The translations under genes were made by a program, and so were the position numbers. A stretch of DNA of 46,101 nucleotides. Origin: DATKFM01 sp963810485. Its GTDB lineage: Bacteria > Pseudomonadota > Alphaproteobacteria > Dongiales > Dongiaceae. A model generated the notes under the pieces. The model did no database searches, was not told where the DNA came from, and saw nothing but the letters and a program-made list of their open reading frames with translations. The stretch is from contig CAWENQ010000001.1 in the NCBI GenBank assembly GCA_963810485.1, forward strand, positions 1 to 46,101. Reading direction: 5' to 3'. The stretch's first letter is position 1. Every line of letters begins with the position of its first letter. Shown piece by piece: positions 1-9,162 of the stretch.

Positions 1-3000
1 ATCGCGCGCGCGCTTGCAATCGAACGCGGCGATGACACGGGTGCGGAACTGCTATTCTGGGCCGAAGCAACACGGAATTCGATCGAGACACACCGCCGTG
101 ATCTGCGTCAGTCGGCAGACGTGCCTGCATCGGCGGAGGCACGCCTCTTCGCCCTCGAAGTGTCCGCTCGGGGAATGGCGCTCTCAATGGATTTTCGCTT
201 TCTCCTCGACCGCGACCGCAAACTGCTCTCGATCGGCTATAGGGTGCCAGAAGGTACGCTCGATCCAAGTTGCTTCGATCTCCTCGCCTCCGAGGCGCGG
301 CTCGCAAGCTTCATGGCGATCGCCAAGGGTGACATTCCAGCCCGTCACTGGTTCCACCTAGGCCGCGCCGTGACGGCAGTCGCCCACGGCGCCGCGCTGA
401 TTTCTTGGTCCGGGTCGATGTTTGAATATCTGATGCCGTCGCTCGTCATGCGCGCGCCAACCGGCAGCCTGATCGCGCGTACAAACAGGCTGATAGTGCG
501 TCGCCAGATCGACTATGGCGCTATGCTTGGCCTGCCCTGGGGGATATCTGAAATCCGCCTATAACGCTCGTGATCTGGAATTTACCTACCAGTATTCAAA
601 CTTCGGCATTCCGGGTCTCGGACTACAGCGGGGGCTCGGAGAAAACGCAGTTATTTCGCCCTATTCGACTGCGCTTGCGACGATGGTCGATGCGCATGCC
701 GCAGCGCGCAATTTCGTCCGGCTCACTGATGCCGGGGCTCGCGGCCGCTACGGCTTTTATGAGTCTCTGGACTACACACCTACCCGAGTTCCAGAGGGAA
801 ATAACCTCGCGATCGTGCGTGCGTTCATGGCGCACCATCAGGGCATGACGATCGTCGCCATCGCCAATGGGTTACTGGATGGCGCGATGCGGGCGCGCTT
901 CCATGCCGAACCTATTGTCCAGGCAACGGAATTACTCCTGCAAGAGCGCACGCCGCGTGATCTGTCGATGGTACAGCCCTGGGCCGCCGAGGTGAAGTTG
1001 GCTGCCAAGGTCCGCGAAATCAACTCGCCCGGCGGCCGGCGGTTCAACACCGCGCACGGCGCGACGCCCGACACACACCTGCTCTCGAACGGACGTTATG
1101 CGGTGATGCTCACAGGCGCCGGGTCGGGCTATAGCCGGTGGCAGGATCTGTCAGTGACCAGATGGCGCGAGGATGCCACATGCGACGACTGCGGTTCCTA
1201 CATCTTCCTCAGAGACGTCCGCAGTGGCGACGTATGGTCGGCAGGTTTTCAGCCGAGTGGCGTAGAACCCGATGAATACGAAGTCGCTTTCAATGAAGGC
1301 CGTGCCGAGTTCGCGCGTCGTGACGGGACACTGACCACGACAATGGAGGTGCTCGTCTCAGCGGAAGTTGACGGCGAGGTTCGTCGCGTCTCGATCTCGA
1401 ACTCCGGCAGCAGCATACGGGAAATCGAAGTTACCTCCTATGCTGAACTCGTGCTGGCACCCCAGGCTGCTGACGTCGCACATCCCGCCTTCTCCAAGCT
1501 GTTCGTCGAGACCGAGTATCTCGCCGACGTCGGCGTCGTGCTGGCGACACGGCGGCGGCGCGCGCCGAACGAGCCCGAGATTTGGGCCGCGCATCTAACC
1601 GTCGCCGATGGTGACGCCGTAAGCAAGCCGGAGATCGAGACCGACAGGGCTCGTTTCCTTGGCCGTGGCTGCGGAGTAGGACGCCAATCGCGGTGATCGA
1701 CGGTCGGCCACTATCGAACACGGTCGGCACCGTGCTCGATCCGATTTTTGCATTACGCCGCCGTGTGCGTGTTTCACCTGGCGCAATCGTTCGCATCTCC
1801 TTCTGGACTCTGGTTGCGTCATCCCGCCCTGCAATGCTCGACCTCATCGACAAGCATCGGGATATCACTGCCTTCGAGCGGGCGGCCACTCTGGCTTGGA
1901 CCAAGGCGCAAGTGGAGCTGCATCATCTCGGCATCGATGCAGGTGAAGCGGCTCTATTCCAGCGCCTGGCGGGACACGTACTCTATACGGCACCGACGTT
2001 GCGCCCGTCCTCTGACACGATCCGGCGCGGGGGCGGGGGGCAGCAGGGGCTCTGGCCGCAGGGCATCTCCGGAGATCTACCGATCGTGCTCCTGCGCATC
2101 GCCGACACCGAGGACCTCGACATCGCACATCAGCTGCTCCAGGCCCACGCATATTGGCGGGTGAAGCAGCTCGCGGTGGATCTTGTAATCCTGAATGAGC
2201 GCGGGTCATCCTATGTCCAGGGCCTTCAGATCGCACTTGAGACCCTGGTCCGGACTAGCCAGTCGCGACCGCAGGTCGGAGTCAAAGAACCGCCGGGCCG
2301 CGTCTTTGTTCTTCGGGCCGACTTGATCCCGTCGGAGACGCGCGCCCTTCTAGCGTCTGTGGCGCGAGTGGTGCTTGTCGGCCAGCGTGGTCGCCTTTCC
2401 GATCAACTCGACCGAGTAAGAGAGGGCAAGGCGTACGTCCGGTCGTCTCTGAGGCGCACTCCCCGTGCTCCACATTTGCAGGTCAAGCCGCTATTGCCAG
2501 ACCTCGAGTTTTTCAACGGCCTGGGTGGCTTTACCGACAATGGGCGAGAATATGTGACGGTCCTCGGCCCTGGTCAGTCGACGCCCGCCCCTTGGATCAA
2601 CGTCGTCGCCAACCCGGCCTTTGGCTTCCAGGTCGCGACCGAGGGCAGCGGCTACACTTGGTCCGTCAGCAGTCGTGAAAATCAACTCACCCCTTGGTCG
2701 AACGACCCCGTCACCGATCGTCCAGGCGAAGTGTTTTATGTGCGCGACGACGACTCTGGTGATCTGTGGTGTCCAACAGCCCAACCAATCCGCGACGACG
2801 CAGCGACTTATGTCGCCCGCCACGGCCGTGGATACAGCCGGTTCGAGCGCGTAGCACACGGAATTGAAACCGACCTGCTCCAGTATGTGCCAGTTAAAGA
2901 CCCGATCAAGATTTCGCGCCTGAAGTTTCACAATACGTCGAGCCGTACCCGAAATGTCTCGGTGACCGCCTATGTGGAATGGGTTCTCGGGCCGTCGCGG

Positions 3001-4911
3001 ACAGCCTCTGTCCCATTCGTAATGACGGAGATCGATCCCGACACCGGTGCAATGTTTGCCAGCAATCCATGGAATCCGGCCTTCGGGTCCCGCATCGCCT
3101 TCGCCGATTTCGGCGGACGCCAGACAGAGTGGACGGGCGACCGGCGAGAATTCATCGGCCGCAATGGAACGCTCGCGAGCCCGGCAGCGCTCGCCGGACC
3201 GCTGCCGCTTTCCAATAATGTCGGGGCCGGTTTCGACCCCTGCTGTGTGCTTCGGGCGAGCGTCACGCTGCCACCGGACGGCATCATCGAACTCATCTTC
3301 TTCCTCGGGGAAGCTGCAAGCGCCGAAGAAGCCCGGAGTCTGATCGCGCAGTATCGCACGGCTGATCTCGACGCCGTGCGCGCTGAGGTCGCCGACTATT
3401 GGAACGAGGTCCTCGGTGCAATACAAGTGAGAACGCCTGACCGGCCGATGGACATCATGCTGAATGGCTGGCTTCTGTACCAGACGCTTGTTTGCCGTGT
3501 CTGGGCCCGCTCTGCGTTTTATCAATCGAGCGGCGCCTATGGATTTCGCGATCAGCTACAGGATGGTATGGCGCTCGCTACCACGCGCCCCAAAATGACG
3601 CGCGAGCACTTGCTGCGAGCGGCGGCGCGACAGTTCGTCGAAGGCGACGTCCAGCATTGGTGGCTGCCCCATTCGGGCCAGGGGGTCCGCACGCGGATCT
3701 CCGACGACCGTGCCTGGCTCGCCTACACCGTCGCCCACTACGTCGACGTGATTGGCGATGCCACTGTTCTTGACGAGGTGGTCCCCTTTCTAGAGGGCCA
3801 GAAGCTGGAGGCGGGTGAGCACGACAACTTCTTCCAGCCGACGGTGTCAGACGAGACGGCCACTCTGTTTGAGCACTGCGCCCGCGGCCTCGACCACAGT
3901 CTCGAACTTGGCGGCCATGGTCTGCCATTGATCGGTACCGGCGATTGGAACGACAGCATGAACCGCGTTGGTGAGCGAGGGCACGGTGAGAGCGTTTGGC
4001 TGGGTTGGCTGCTCTACGCAACACTGGCGGCCTTCGTCCCCCTCGCCGAAGCGCGCCGCGAGACGGTACGCGCCGCGAAGTGGCGCGCACATGGCGCTGC
4101 TCTGCGGGCATCACTGGAGCGTGAGGCATGGGACGGCGACTGGTACCGGCGTGGCTGGTTCGACGACGGCACACCGCTCGGTTCGGCGACGAGCGACGAG
4201 TGCCGGATTGATTCTATTGCGCAGTCCTGGGCGGTGATCTCAGGCGCCGGGGACCCCGCGCGGGGGGGGCGCGCGATGGCTGCGGTCGAGCGGGAGCTAA
4301 TCCGCACCAAAGACGGCGTTGCGCTGCTGTTTGCGCCACCATTCGACAAGACACCGCTTGACCCTGGTTACATCAAAGGTTACCCGCCGGGCATCCGTGA
4401 AAATGGCGGCCAATATACCCACGCCGGTCTGTGGTCAGTGGTGGCGTTCGCGACGCTCGCCGAGGGCGACAAGGCGGCCGGGTTGTTCTCGCTTCTCAAC
4501 CCCATCAACCACGCCCGTACTCGGGCGGACGTGCACCGCTACAAGGTGGAGCCCTATGTCGTTGCCGCCGATGTCTACGCTGCACCTGCCCATGTCGGGC
4601 GGGGCGGCTGGAGCTGGTATACGGCCTCGGCTGGCCTGATGCAGCGGGCGGGTATCGAGAGCATCCTGGGCCTGCGCATGCAGGGAGCATACTTGCACCT
4701 AAGCCCGAGCATTCCGAAGGGCTGGCGAAACTTCGAGATGTCGGTTCAATACCGCTCGGCGCGGTACGAGATCATGGTGGAAAATCCCGACGGAGTTGCT
4801 AAGGGCGTTCTCTTCGCCCAGTTGGATGGGACGGTGATAACCGAGCGGCCATTGCGCCTGACGCTGCTGGACGACGGCACTACCCATCATGTGCAGTTGA
4901 GGCTTGGTTGA
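1..4911 (+). CDS. ndvB: Cyclic beta-1,2-glucan synthase, C-terminal part (5' partial, two frameshifts)
   Basis: The frame is open from base 1, so the N-terminal glycosyltransferase part lies outside the window. What is seen is a glycoamylase-like segment (about 200-950) with LLASEARLASFMAIAKGD, SWSGSMFEYLMP and MAHHQGMT, followed by a GH94 phosphorylase-type domain (about 2500-4700) with the catalytic-region motif GTGDWNDSMNRVG and GESVWLGW. In this family the protein is an inner-membrane enzyme that makes periplasmic cyclic beta-1,2-glucans for osmoadaptation and host interaction. The reading frame changes twice. One extra base lies near 553: family PWGISESAYNARD is recovered by deleting an A from 'gaaa'. 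One base is missing near 1675, just before RTPIAVIDGRPLS. The shifts compensate. They may be sequence errors or real decay. Family identity is secure; integrity is not. Confidence 0.9.
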
Positions 4912-5244
4912 TGGGACATATCACAAAGGTGTCGAACGCCGACCCGAAAATTGGCGATCCAGCGACCTTCTAACGTGCGAAATCGCTGCCTATGACCGTT
5001 GTCTGTGATGCAGCAAATCAAGGTGGCGATAGGGGAGCAAATAGCCCTTCGCAACGCGGCGTTGGCAATCAGCGGCATCGCCGCTGTGGTCGGTATCTGC
5101 TGGCACGAACTGCAACGGGTCGAATGTCCGGAAAGGGTCATAAACAGTCGTAGCGGGGGCGCTAAGGCTTGTCCGCTTTCTATTGTACAGCGGACCCCAG
5201 TCGGACTAGCCGGCACATTCCCTGCATAGAACCATCCCGAGGTT
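4912..5244. other. Intergenic, no supported gene
   Basis: Short open frames exist on both strands but none shows a recognisable domain or a good ribosome binding site. The first TGTACA word of the series that marks the integrated element lies at 5184-5189, so the element boundary probably falls in or before this stretch. Confidence 0.4.
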
Positions 5245-5559
5245 GTGCTTCGCCTCGCTACCCTGACGGTCATATTCCTGGTCGCGCTGGTCTACGCCGC
5301 CGCCGATATCATGGGGTAGGCCACAGTCATCGACGGCGATACCATCGAGATCCACGGCCAGCGCACTAGATTGCATGGCATCGATGCGCCGGAGTCGGGG
5401 CAGACGCGCGAAGCGGCTGGCGCAGTCTATCGCTGCGGCAAGGATGCGGAGTTTGCCCTGGCTGACTTCATCGCGCGCAAGCCGGTGAGTTGCGACCAGC
5501 GGGAAATCGACCGCTATGGGCGTATCATCGCGGTCTGCACTGTCGGCGCACCAAATTAG
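5245..5559 (+). pseudogene. Thermonuclease-like (SNase) gene, nonsense and C-terminal truncation
   Basis: From a GTG at 5245 the frame encodes a hydrophobic N-terminus (LRLATLTVIFLVALVYAA), as in exported or anchored SNase proteins, and then hits TAG at 5317-5319. The same frame continues with ATVIDGDTIEIHGQ, RLHGIDAPE, GRIIAVC: the family's substrate and calcium-binding motifs DGDT and GIDAPES are intact. A single change from CAG (Gln) to TAG would explain the stop. The frame ends early at 5557-5559, before the usual C-terminal helix, so the gene appears doubly damaged. It sits at the left side of the integrated element. In intact family members the enzyme cleaves DNA and RNA outside the cytoplasm. 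Confidence 0.7.
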
Positions 5560-5617
5560 TAGGCGGCAGGATCCCACTCGCCTGCCGAATGCCTGCGCCA
5601 CGGGCATTCCCCCACAC

Positions 5618-5657
5618 AACGCCACGCCTCATCCCCAGGGAGCGGGGCGTTTCTTTG
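5618..5657 (+). terminator. Possible rho-independent terminator
   Basis: AACGCC (5618-5623) pairs with GGCGTT (5646-5651). The inner stem is imperfect, and a T-rich run (TTTCTTTG) follows. It lies 60 bases after the nuclease remnant. The imperfect stem makes this a weak call. Confidence 0.35.
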
Positions 5658-5695
5658 ACGGCAGACGTGCAAATGACAGATATCAACTCGGTCGA

Positions 5696-5950
5696 TCACT
5701 CCTCCTTCAAGCGGGATTCAGCCCACTGGTGCCTGTGGACTGCATGGTCTGAAATCTCTTGCGCAACAAGGGCCTGGAGCTCCCACAGAGATCCGTCGTC
5801 TATGCCGTGCTCCATCAACTTCACGACGGTGTTGTGCAGGTAAGCAGCGCAGATTCCAACCGAGCCGGCGGCGCGCGCGAGGCGGCTGGCCTGCACTTCG
5901 ACTGGAAGATCAACGGTAAGCCCTGTTTCATAGTTCATGCGTCCTGCCAT
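5696..5950 (-). CDS. Hypothetical small protein
   Basis: I do not recognise this protein of about 84 residues. The frame is open back to 6004, but ATG at 5950 or the one at 5938 are more sensible starts because they follow an AGGA-like sequence and limit overlap with the upstream gene, whose stop is at 5928. The sequence is mixed helical with no evident membrane segment. Its overlap with the gene at 5928-6317 suggests translational coupling inside one minus-strand operon of the integrated element. It could be spurious. Confidence 0.4.
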   Translation of the reverse strand: MAGRMNYETGLTVDLPVEVQASRLARAAGSVGICAAYLHNTVVKLMEHGIDDGSLWELQALVAQEISDHAVHRHQWAESRLKEE

Positions 5951-6317
5951 TGCGGGCGTTCGCGGCGAGCTGATTGGCCAATCGGACTGTAAGGTCGACG
6001 TCACTGCGTAGCACTCTCAGAAGCGCGTCACCGTAGCTGAGGCCACTTTCTGACTGCAGAACAGCGCAAACACGGCTACGCACTTCGTCATCCACGATCG
6101 CTTCGACGTTTTTTTCTTTAACATCATGGGGCCTAACCATCTCGGCCACATTTTGCGTTTTGTGTTGATGGTACTCGGCAAAGAGTTGACGACCCTGCGG
6201 TGACGCCCGAACGCGACCAAGCGCTACGTCAAAATCGCAGTTGTGACTGTACATGTACTCATGGATGGCGTCCACAATCGCTCTATCGGGTTTCGCTCCC
6301 CACTGTTGACTATTCAT
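5928..6317 (-). CDS. Hypothetical protein (129 aa), integrated element
   Basis: A soluble, helix-rich, charged protein that I do not recognise. The start is supported by a good Shine-Dalgarno (AGGAG) six bases before ATG at 6317. A central stretch, ALGRVRASPQGRQLFAEYH, recalls short helical segments in phage or plasmid accessory proteins, but that is only an impression. It precedes and overlaps the gene at 5696-5950. Confidence 0.6.
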   Translation of the reverse strand: MNSQQWGAKPDRAIVDAIHEYMYSHNCDFDVALGRVRASPQGRQLFAEYHQHKTQNVAEMVRPHDVKEKNVEAIVDDEVRSRVCAVLQSESGLSYGDALLRVLRSDVDLTVRLANQLAANARNGRTHEL

Positions 6318-6434
6318 TTCTTGCTCCTCTGTATTTTCTGCACTGGTGTTGAACTTTGCGGCCTAGCTTCCGCGCAAGACGTGCGCGGAAAAGCTCGGGA
6401 GCAACTTTGATGATGGACTTCATGCCGGCGCCTT

Positions 6435-7214
6435 TCACCATCGCTTCCGTAGAATCATACTTGACTTCCGGCTCGACCGCGACGGCGGTTCGTTGTCGCC
6501 GATGTTGGCAGTGGCGTCTGCGATGGTACGGTCTGGGAGGGTCGCCCTAACGTCCTTCATAAGCTCCTTTGCATTGGCATCATCGCCATCGTCGGCGGCA
6601 TCGGCAGCTGCGAGGGCAAGGATTTCGGCGCGTGTCGCCTTGGCCGCAGCGATCATGCGACAGCAGCCCGCGAGATCGCCCGCCTTCTCCAACTTCCGCA
6701 GTTGGAATTCATCAAGCCGCCCGCCCTGTGTGGAATCGCAAAGGACCAGATCAAAACCCAGTCGCGCCGCCATCTTCGCAGTGCGCTGCTGATGGCGCTT
6801 CCAATACTCCCCCATCTGGCCGAACGGATTTTCTGGATCGTAATCGTCATCGTCAGCATCCTCGCCGCGGCCGCGATCCATGCGCACGACGCGACCAGTG
6901 CGCGGATTCAACTTCGGCGGAATGGGATCTTCAGCAAGGCCAAGGCGGCGTGCCAGTCGCGTCTGCTGGCCGATGAGCCGCGAAAGGCCGACTCCGTCGA
7001 TGTCGCCACCCCTGATTAGGGCGCGCGTGGTTTCTTCAATGTGTACAATCACCGAGGCAAGAGAATGCACCAGGGCGCGCTCCGTTGCAGACACCGCGCC
7101 ATTGCGCTTTTGCACTAACTCTCGCTCGATTTCGGCTTTGAGCGTGCGCAGGCGGCGGCGTGGCGATTGCGGCCTGCCGTTGTTGCTGGCTGTGGTTGCA
7201 TGAGCTTCAAACAT
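6435..7214 (-). CDS. Hypothetical protein (259 aa), possibly phage/element related
   Basis: A highly charged soluble protein with no membrane segment. The N-terminal third (residues about 20-95) is predicted helical, with ERALVHSLASVIVHIEETT followed by a Gln/Arg-rich GLSRLIGQQTRLARRLGL region. A very acidic patch (DADDDDYDPENPF) lies near residue 125, and a second helical region follows. The layout resembles small-terminase-like or DNA-binding accessory proteins of integrated elements, but I see no diagnostic motif and assign no function. No strong Shine-Dalgarno precedes ATG 7214, so the true start may be slightly internal. Confidence 0.55.
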   Translation of the reverse strand: MFEAHATTASNNGRPQSPRRRLRTLKAEIERELVQKRNGAVSATERALVHSLASVIVHIEETTRALIRGGDIDGVGLSRLIGQQTRLARRLGLAEDPIPPKLNPRTGRVVRMDRGRGEDADDDDYDPENPFGQMGEYWKRHQQRTAKMAARLGFDLVLCDSTQGGRLDEFQLRKLEKAGDLAGCCRMIAAAKATRAEILALAAADAADDGDDANAKELMKDVRATLPDRTIADATANIGDNEPPSRSSRKSSMILRKRW

Positions 7215-7520
7215 TCCGTCATTTTACCAAACGGATAGGCGCTTGTCGGACTGAATTCAGGACCGCCGAGCGGGTGTTCTGGGCACGTATTGGAGGGGTT
7301 TATCGAAGGGTTTGGAGCGGGACCCCGCTTCGACGGGATTCGGCTAAGAGCCCGCGAACACGGCACTATTGCGATTTAGCCCAAAGTAGGGCGGTGAGTG
7401 ATTCCGCCGGGAGCTTTTTGTTGTTGGGCCGGGCGCGCGGCATTGTCCCCGTTCCTGGTCACCTATGCATCTGCCGTTTTGTGCCGCCAATACACTCAAA
7501 AGGAACGATGTACACGATCA
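7215..7520. other. Intergenic region of the integrated element
   Basis: This lies between two minus-strand genes. No gene or clear terminator is seen. It contains a TGTACA word at 7509-7514, and probably the promoter of the 6435-7214 gene, although I cannot point to a convincing -35/-10 pair. Confidence 0.3.
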
Positions 7521-8192
7521 CTACGGGCGCGTGAAATATCTGCGGAACTTCGTCTGCAATGTACTGATGCGGGAGCGTATCTCTATCCAGCAAAGACGCG
7601 GTTTGGAAAAGCTGACTCTAAACACCACAATGTCCAAATCTGTTAGCCACTGATTTTGTGCAAGCCCGATCTTGCGGCACACACTTGGATTGGAGTTGCT
7701 CTCCCGTGCCATTGTGACAGCTGCTATGAGCGGCCCGACAGTTTTGGGTAGGAAGGTAATACTGGCGTCGCCCACGATAACACGTAGGCCCTGTGCCGTG
7801 ATAAAGTTGTGCTGATAAAGTTTGTACGCACGTTCATAGAAATTGCTGATAGCCCGGCAGGCCGCAACTTGCACTTCGTTCACGTTCCCATTGACCTTTC
7901 GTGCCAACACAAGGACATGTCCATCGGGAGCGCTGGGCGATGATAGTTCATTGCAAAAGCCGGAGAGAAGACCAACTTCATCCTCGTCGGCCATTTTAGC
8001 AACCACAGCAATGTTCGCTTGCATGCGGTCGCTGGCATGCTCGGACAAAAAGCTATTGATGATGTTTGCAACTGACGTACGTCGTGATTGCCTTACATTT
8101 TGAATTGCGACAACAAGTGCACAGCCCCCTATGAAGACCGCTAGACCTTGATACCAATTGGTGCTGAACCATTCCAAAGCCGTGGCAATCAT
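7521..8192 (-). CDS. Hypothetical membrane-anchored protein (about 223 aa)
   Basis: The ATG at 8192 is preceded by GGGGA at a good distance, so I prefer it to the TTG at 8219. The N-terminus carries one transmembrane segment (WYQGLAVFIGGCALVVAIQ), followed by a long soluble region. Residues about 25-150 look helical, as in the small membrane proteins that carry DUF4760-like tails, but the match is only general. No catalytic motif is seen. It lies inside the integrated element, 48 bases downstream of another minus-strand gene for an exported protein. Confidence 0.55.
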   Translation of the reverse strand: MIATALEWFSTNWYQGLAVFIGGCALVVAIQNVRQSRRTSVANIINSFLSEHASDRMQANIAVVAKMADEDEVGLLSGFCNELSSPSAPDGHVLVLARKVNGNVNEVQVAACRAISNFYERAYKLYQHNFITAQGLRVIVGDASITFLPKTVGPLIAAVTMARESNSNPSVCRKIGLAQNQWLTDLDIVVFRVSFSKPRLCWIEIRSRISTLQTKFRRYFTRP

Positions 8193-8240
8193 TGCTGCTT
8201 CCCCGTTGGCTATCAACAACCGGCGTTCGTTACGCGACAG

Positions 8241-8696
8241 CTAGATGCTGGGGAGAATGATAAACGTACACGCCGCTCGATAGACGCCTGCCTTTGGAAT
8301 TGGCGTAGTGTGTTTGTTCGTTGTCCACATGACTTCCGGGCCGCCTTCCGACAAGAGAAACGTGTACACTTCAACGACCATTGAATAGACGACCACCACG
8401 GAGATAGCGCTGTTATTCTGGCCCACCCGAATTACTTCAGCTCCGTCTTGCGTGGCCGATACCACAGCGCCAGTAGCATCACTGTACAAGAGATCAAAGT
8501 GACCGCTTGGCGACTGGCTGAGCGTGATCCTGCCCGAAGAGATTGGGTCATCGGTCCAAGTAGCGGGCCGATGCGCGGCGCTGGGATAGTACGCGTGGCC
8601 CTCGCTGCTGCCACACACGGCAACGTCCGCCCCGTTCGCTAGTCCTGTGTACGCAATTATGCCCATAAGTGATAAGGCAAATCGAAGTGTACACAT
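8241..8696 (-). CDS. Hypothetical exported protein (151 aa)
   Basis: A strong Shine-Dalgarno (GAAGGGGAAG) precedes ATG 8696. The first 23 residues (MCTLRFALSLMGIIAYTGL then ANGA) form a typical Sec signal peptide with cleavage after ANG or NGA. The mature part is beta-rich and polar with one hydrophobic stretch (SAISVVVVYSMVVEVYTFLL). The family is unknown to me. The start codon overlaps a TGTACA word (8688-8693) in the full palindromic form GTGTACAC. It is transcribed divergently from the gene at 8797. Confidence 0.6.
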   Translation of the reverse strand: MCTLRFALSLMGIIAYTGLANGADVAVCGSSEGHAYYPSAAHRPATWTDDPISSGRITLSQSPSGHFDLLYSDATGAVVSATQDGAEVIRVGQNNSAISVVVVYSMVVEVYTFLLSEGGPEVMWTTNKHTTPIPKAGVYRAACTFIILPSI

Positions 8697-8796
8697 AGTC
8701 TTCCCCTTCTTTATCCAATCATTGGACTATACGCGATACTACTAGTCGTTGTACATCGTCGCGGCGACTACCAGAACGAACGAAGGGGACAGGGAA
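8697..8796. promoter_or_regulatory. Divergent promoter region with paired TGTACA sites
   Basis: This 100-base gap separates two divergent genes of the element. TGTACA occurs at 8688-8693 and at 8750-8755, 62 bases apart (about six helical turns), on either side of the presumed promoters. They could be operators for an element-encoded regulator. That is inference; the word is also frequent inside neighbouring genes. Confidence 0.35.
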
Positions 8797-9162
8797 ATGG
8801 CCATCAACATGTTTGATGCAAAGACCACGCAACGGTTGTCGGTGGCACTTTTGGCGGCGGCTGGGGCGCTCACATTCAATGCGTTCCAACTTATCGCCGC
8901 TGGCCTGGGCACTAACGACAAAGTGTATGCGGCTGGTGTTTCCAATGCACTTGCCCCATTGGAGTGGAGCCTTGGTTTCGGCGTGGCGGCATTCATCTTG
9001 GCGCAAATTGCTGGCGATGAGCGCGTGCCGAAGGAAGGCCGCTTTTGGTCAACTCGAAACCTGCTACAGACTGCCTTTGTGTACATATGCGTTGCTGGGC
9101 TCGGCGGTCTTGTTATCGGTGCGTACATGCTATTTTCTGCGGCACGTGTTACCGCCAACTAA
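8797..9162 (+). CDS. Small polytopic membrane protein (121 aa)
   Basis: The start at ATG 8797 follows GGGGACAGGGA; the GTG-type start at 8749 is less likely. The protein has three likely transmembrane segments (residues about 13-35, 55-75 and 90-115), the last being AFVYICVAGLGGLVIGAYML, with short loops. No family is recognised. The stop overlaps the end of the convergent gene at 9159. It could be a small phage- or plasmid-type membrane protein. Confidence 0.6.
   Translation: MAINMFDAKTTQRLSVALLAAAGALTFNAFQLIAAGLGTNDKVYAAGVSNALAPLEWSLGFGVAAFILAQIAGDERVPKEGRFWSTRNLLQTAFVYICVAGLGGLVIGAYMLFSAARVTAN

Noticed and set aside
4999..5229. A 76-codon plus-strand frame between ndvB and the nuclease remnant
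   Set aside because: It has no ribosome binding site and no family resemblance, and overlaps an equally open minus-strand frame. It cannot be told from chance.
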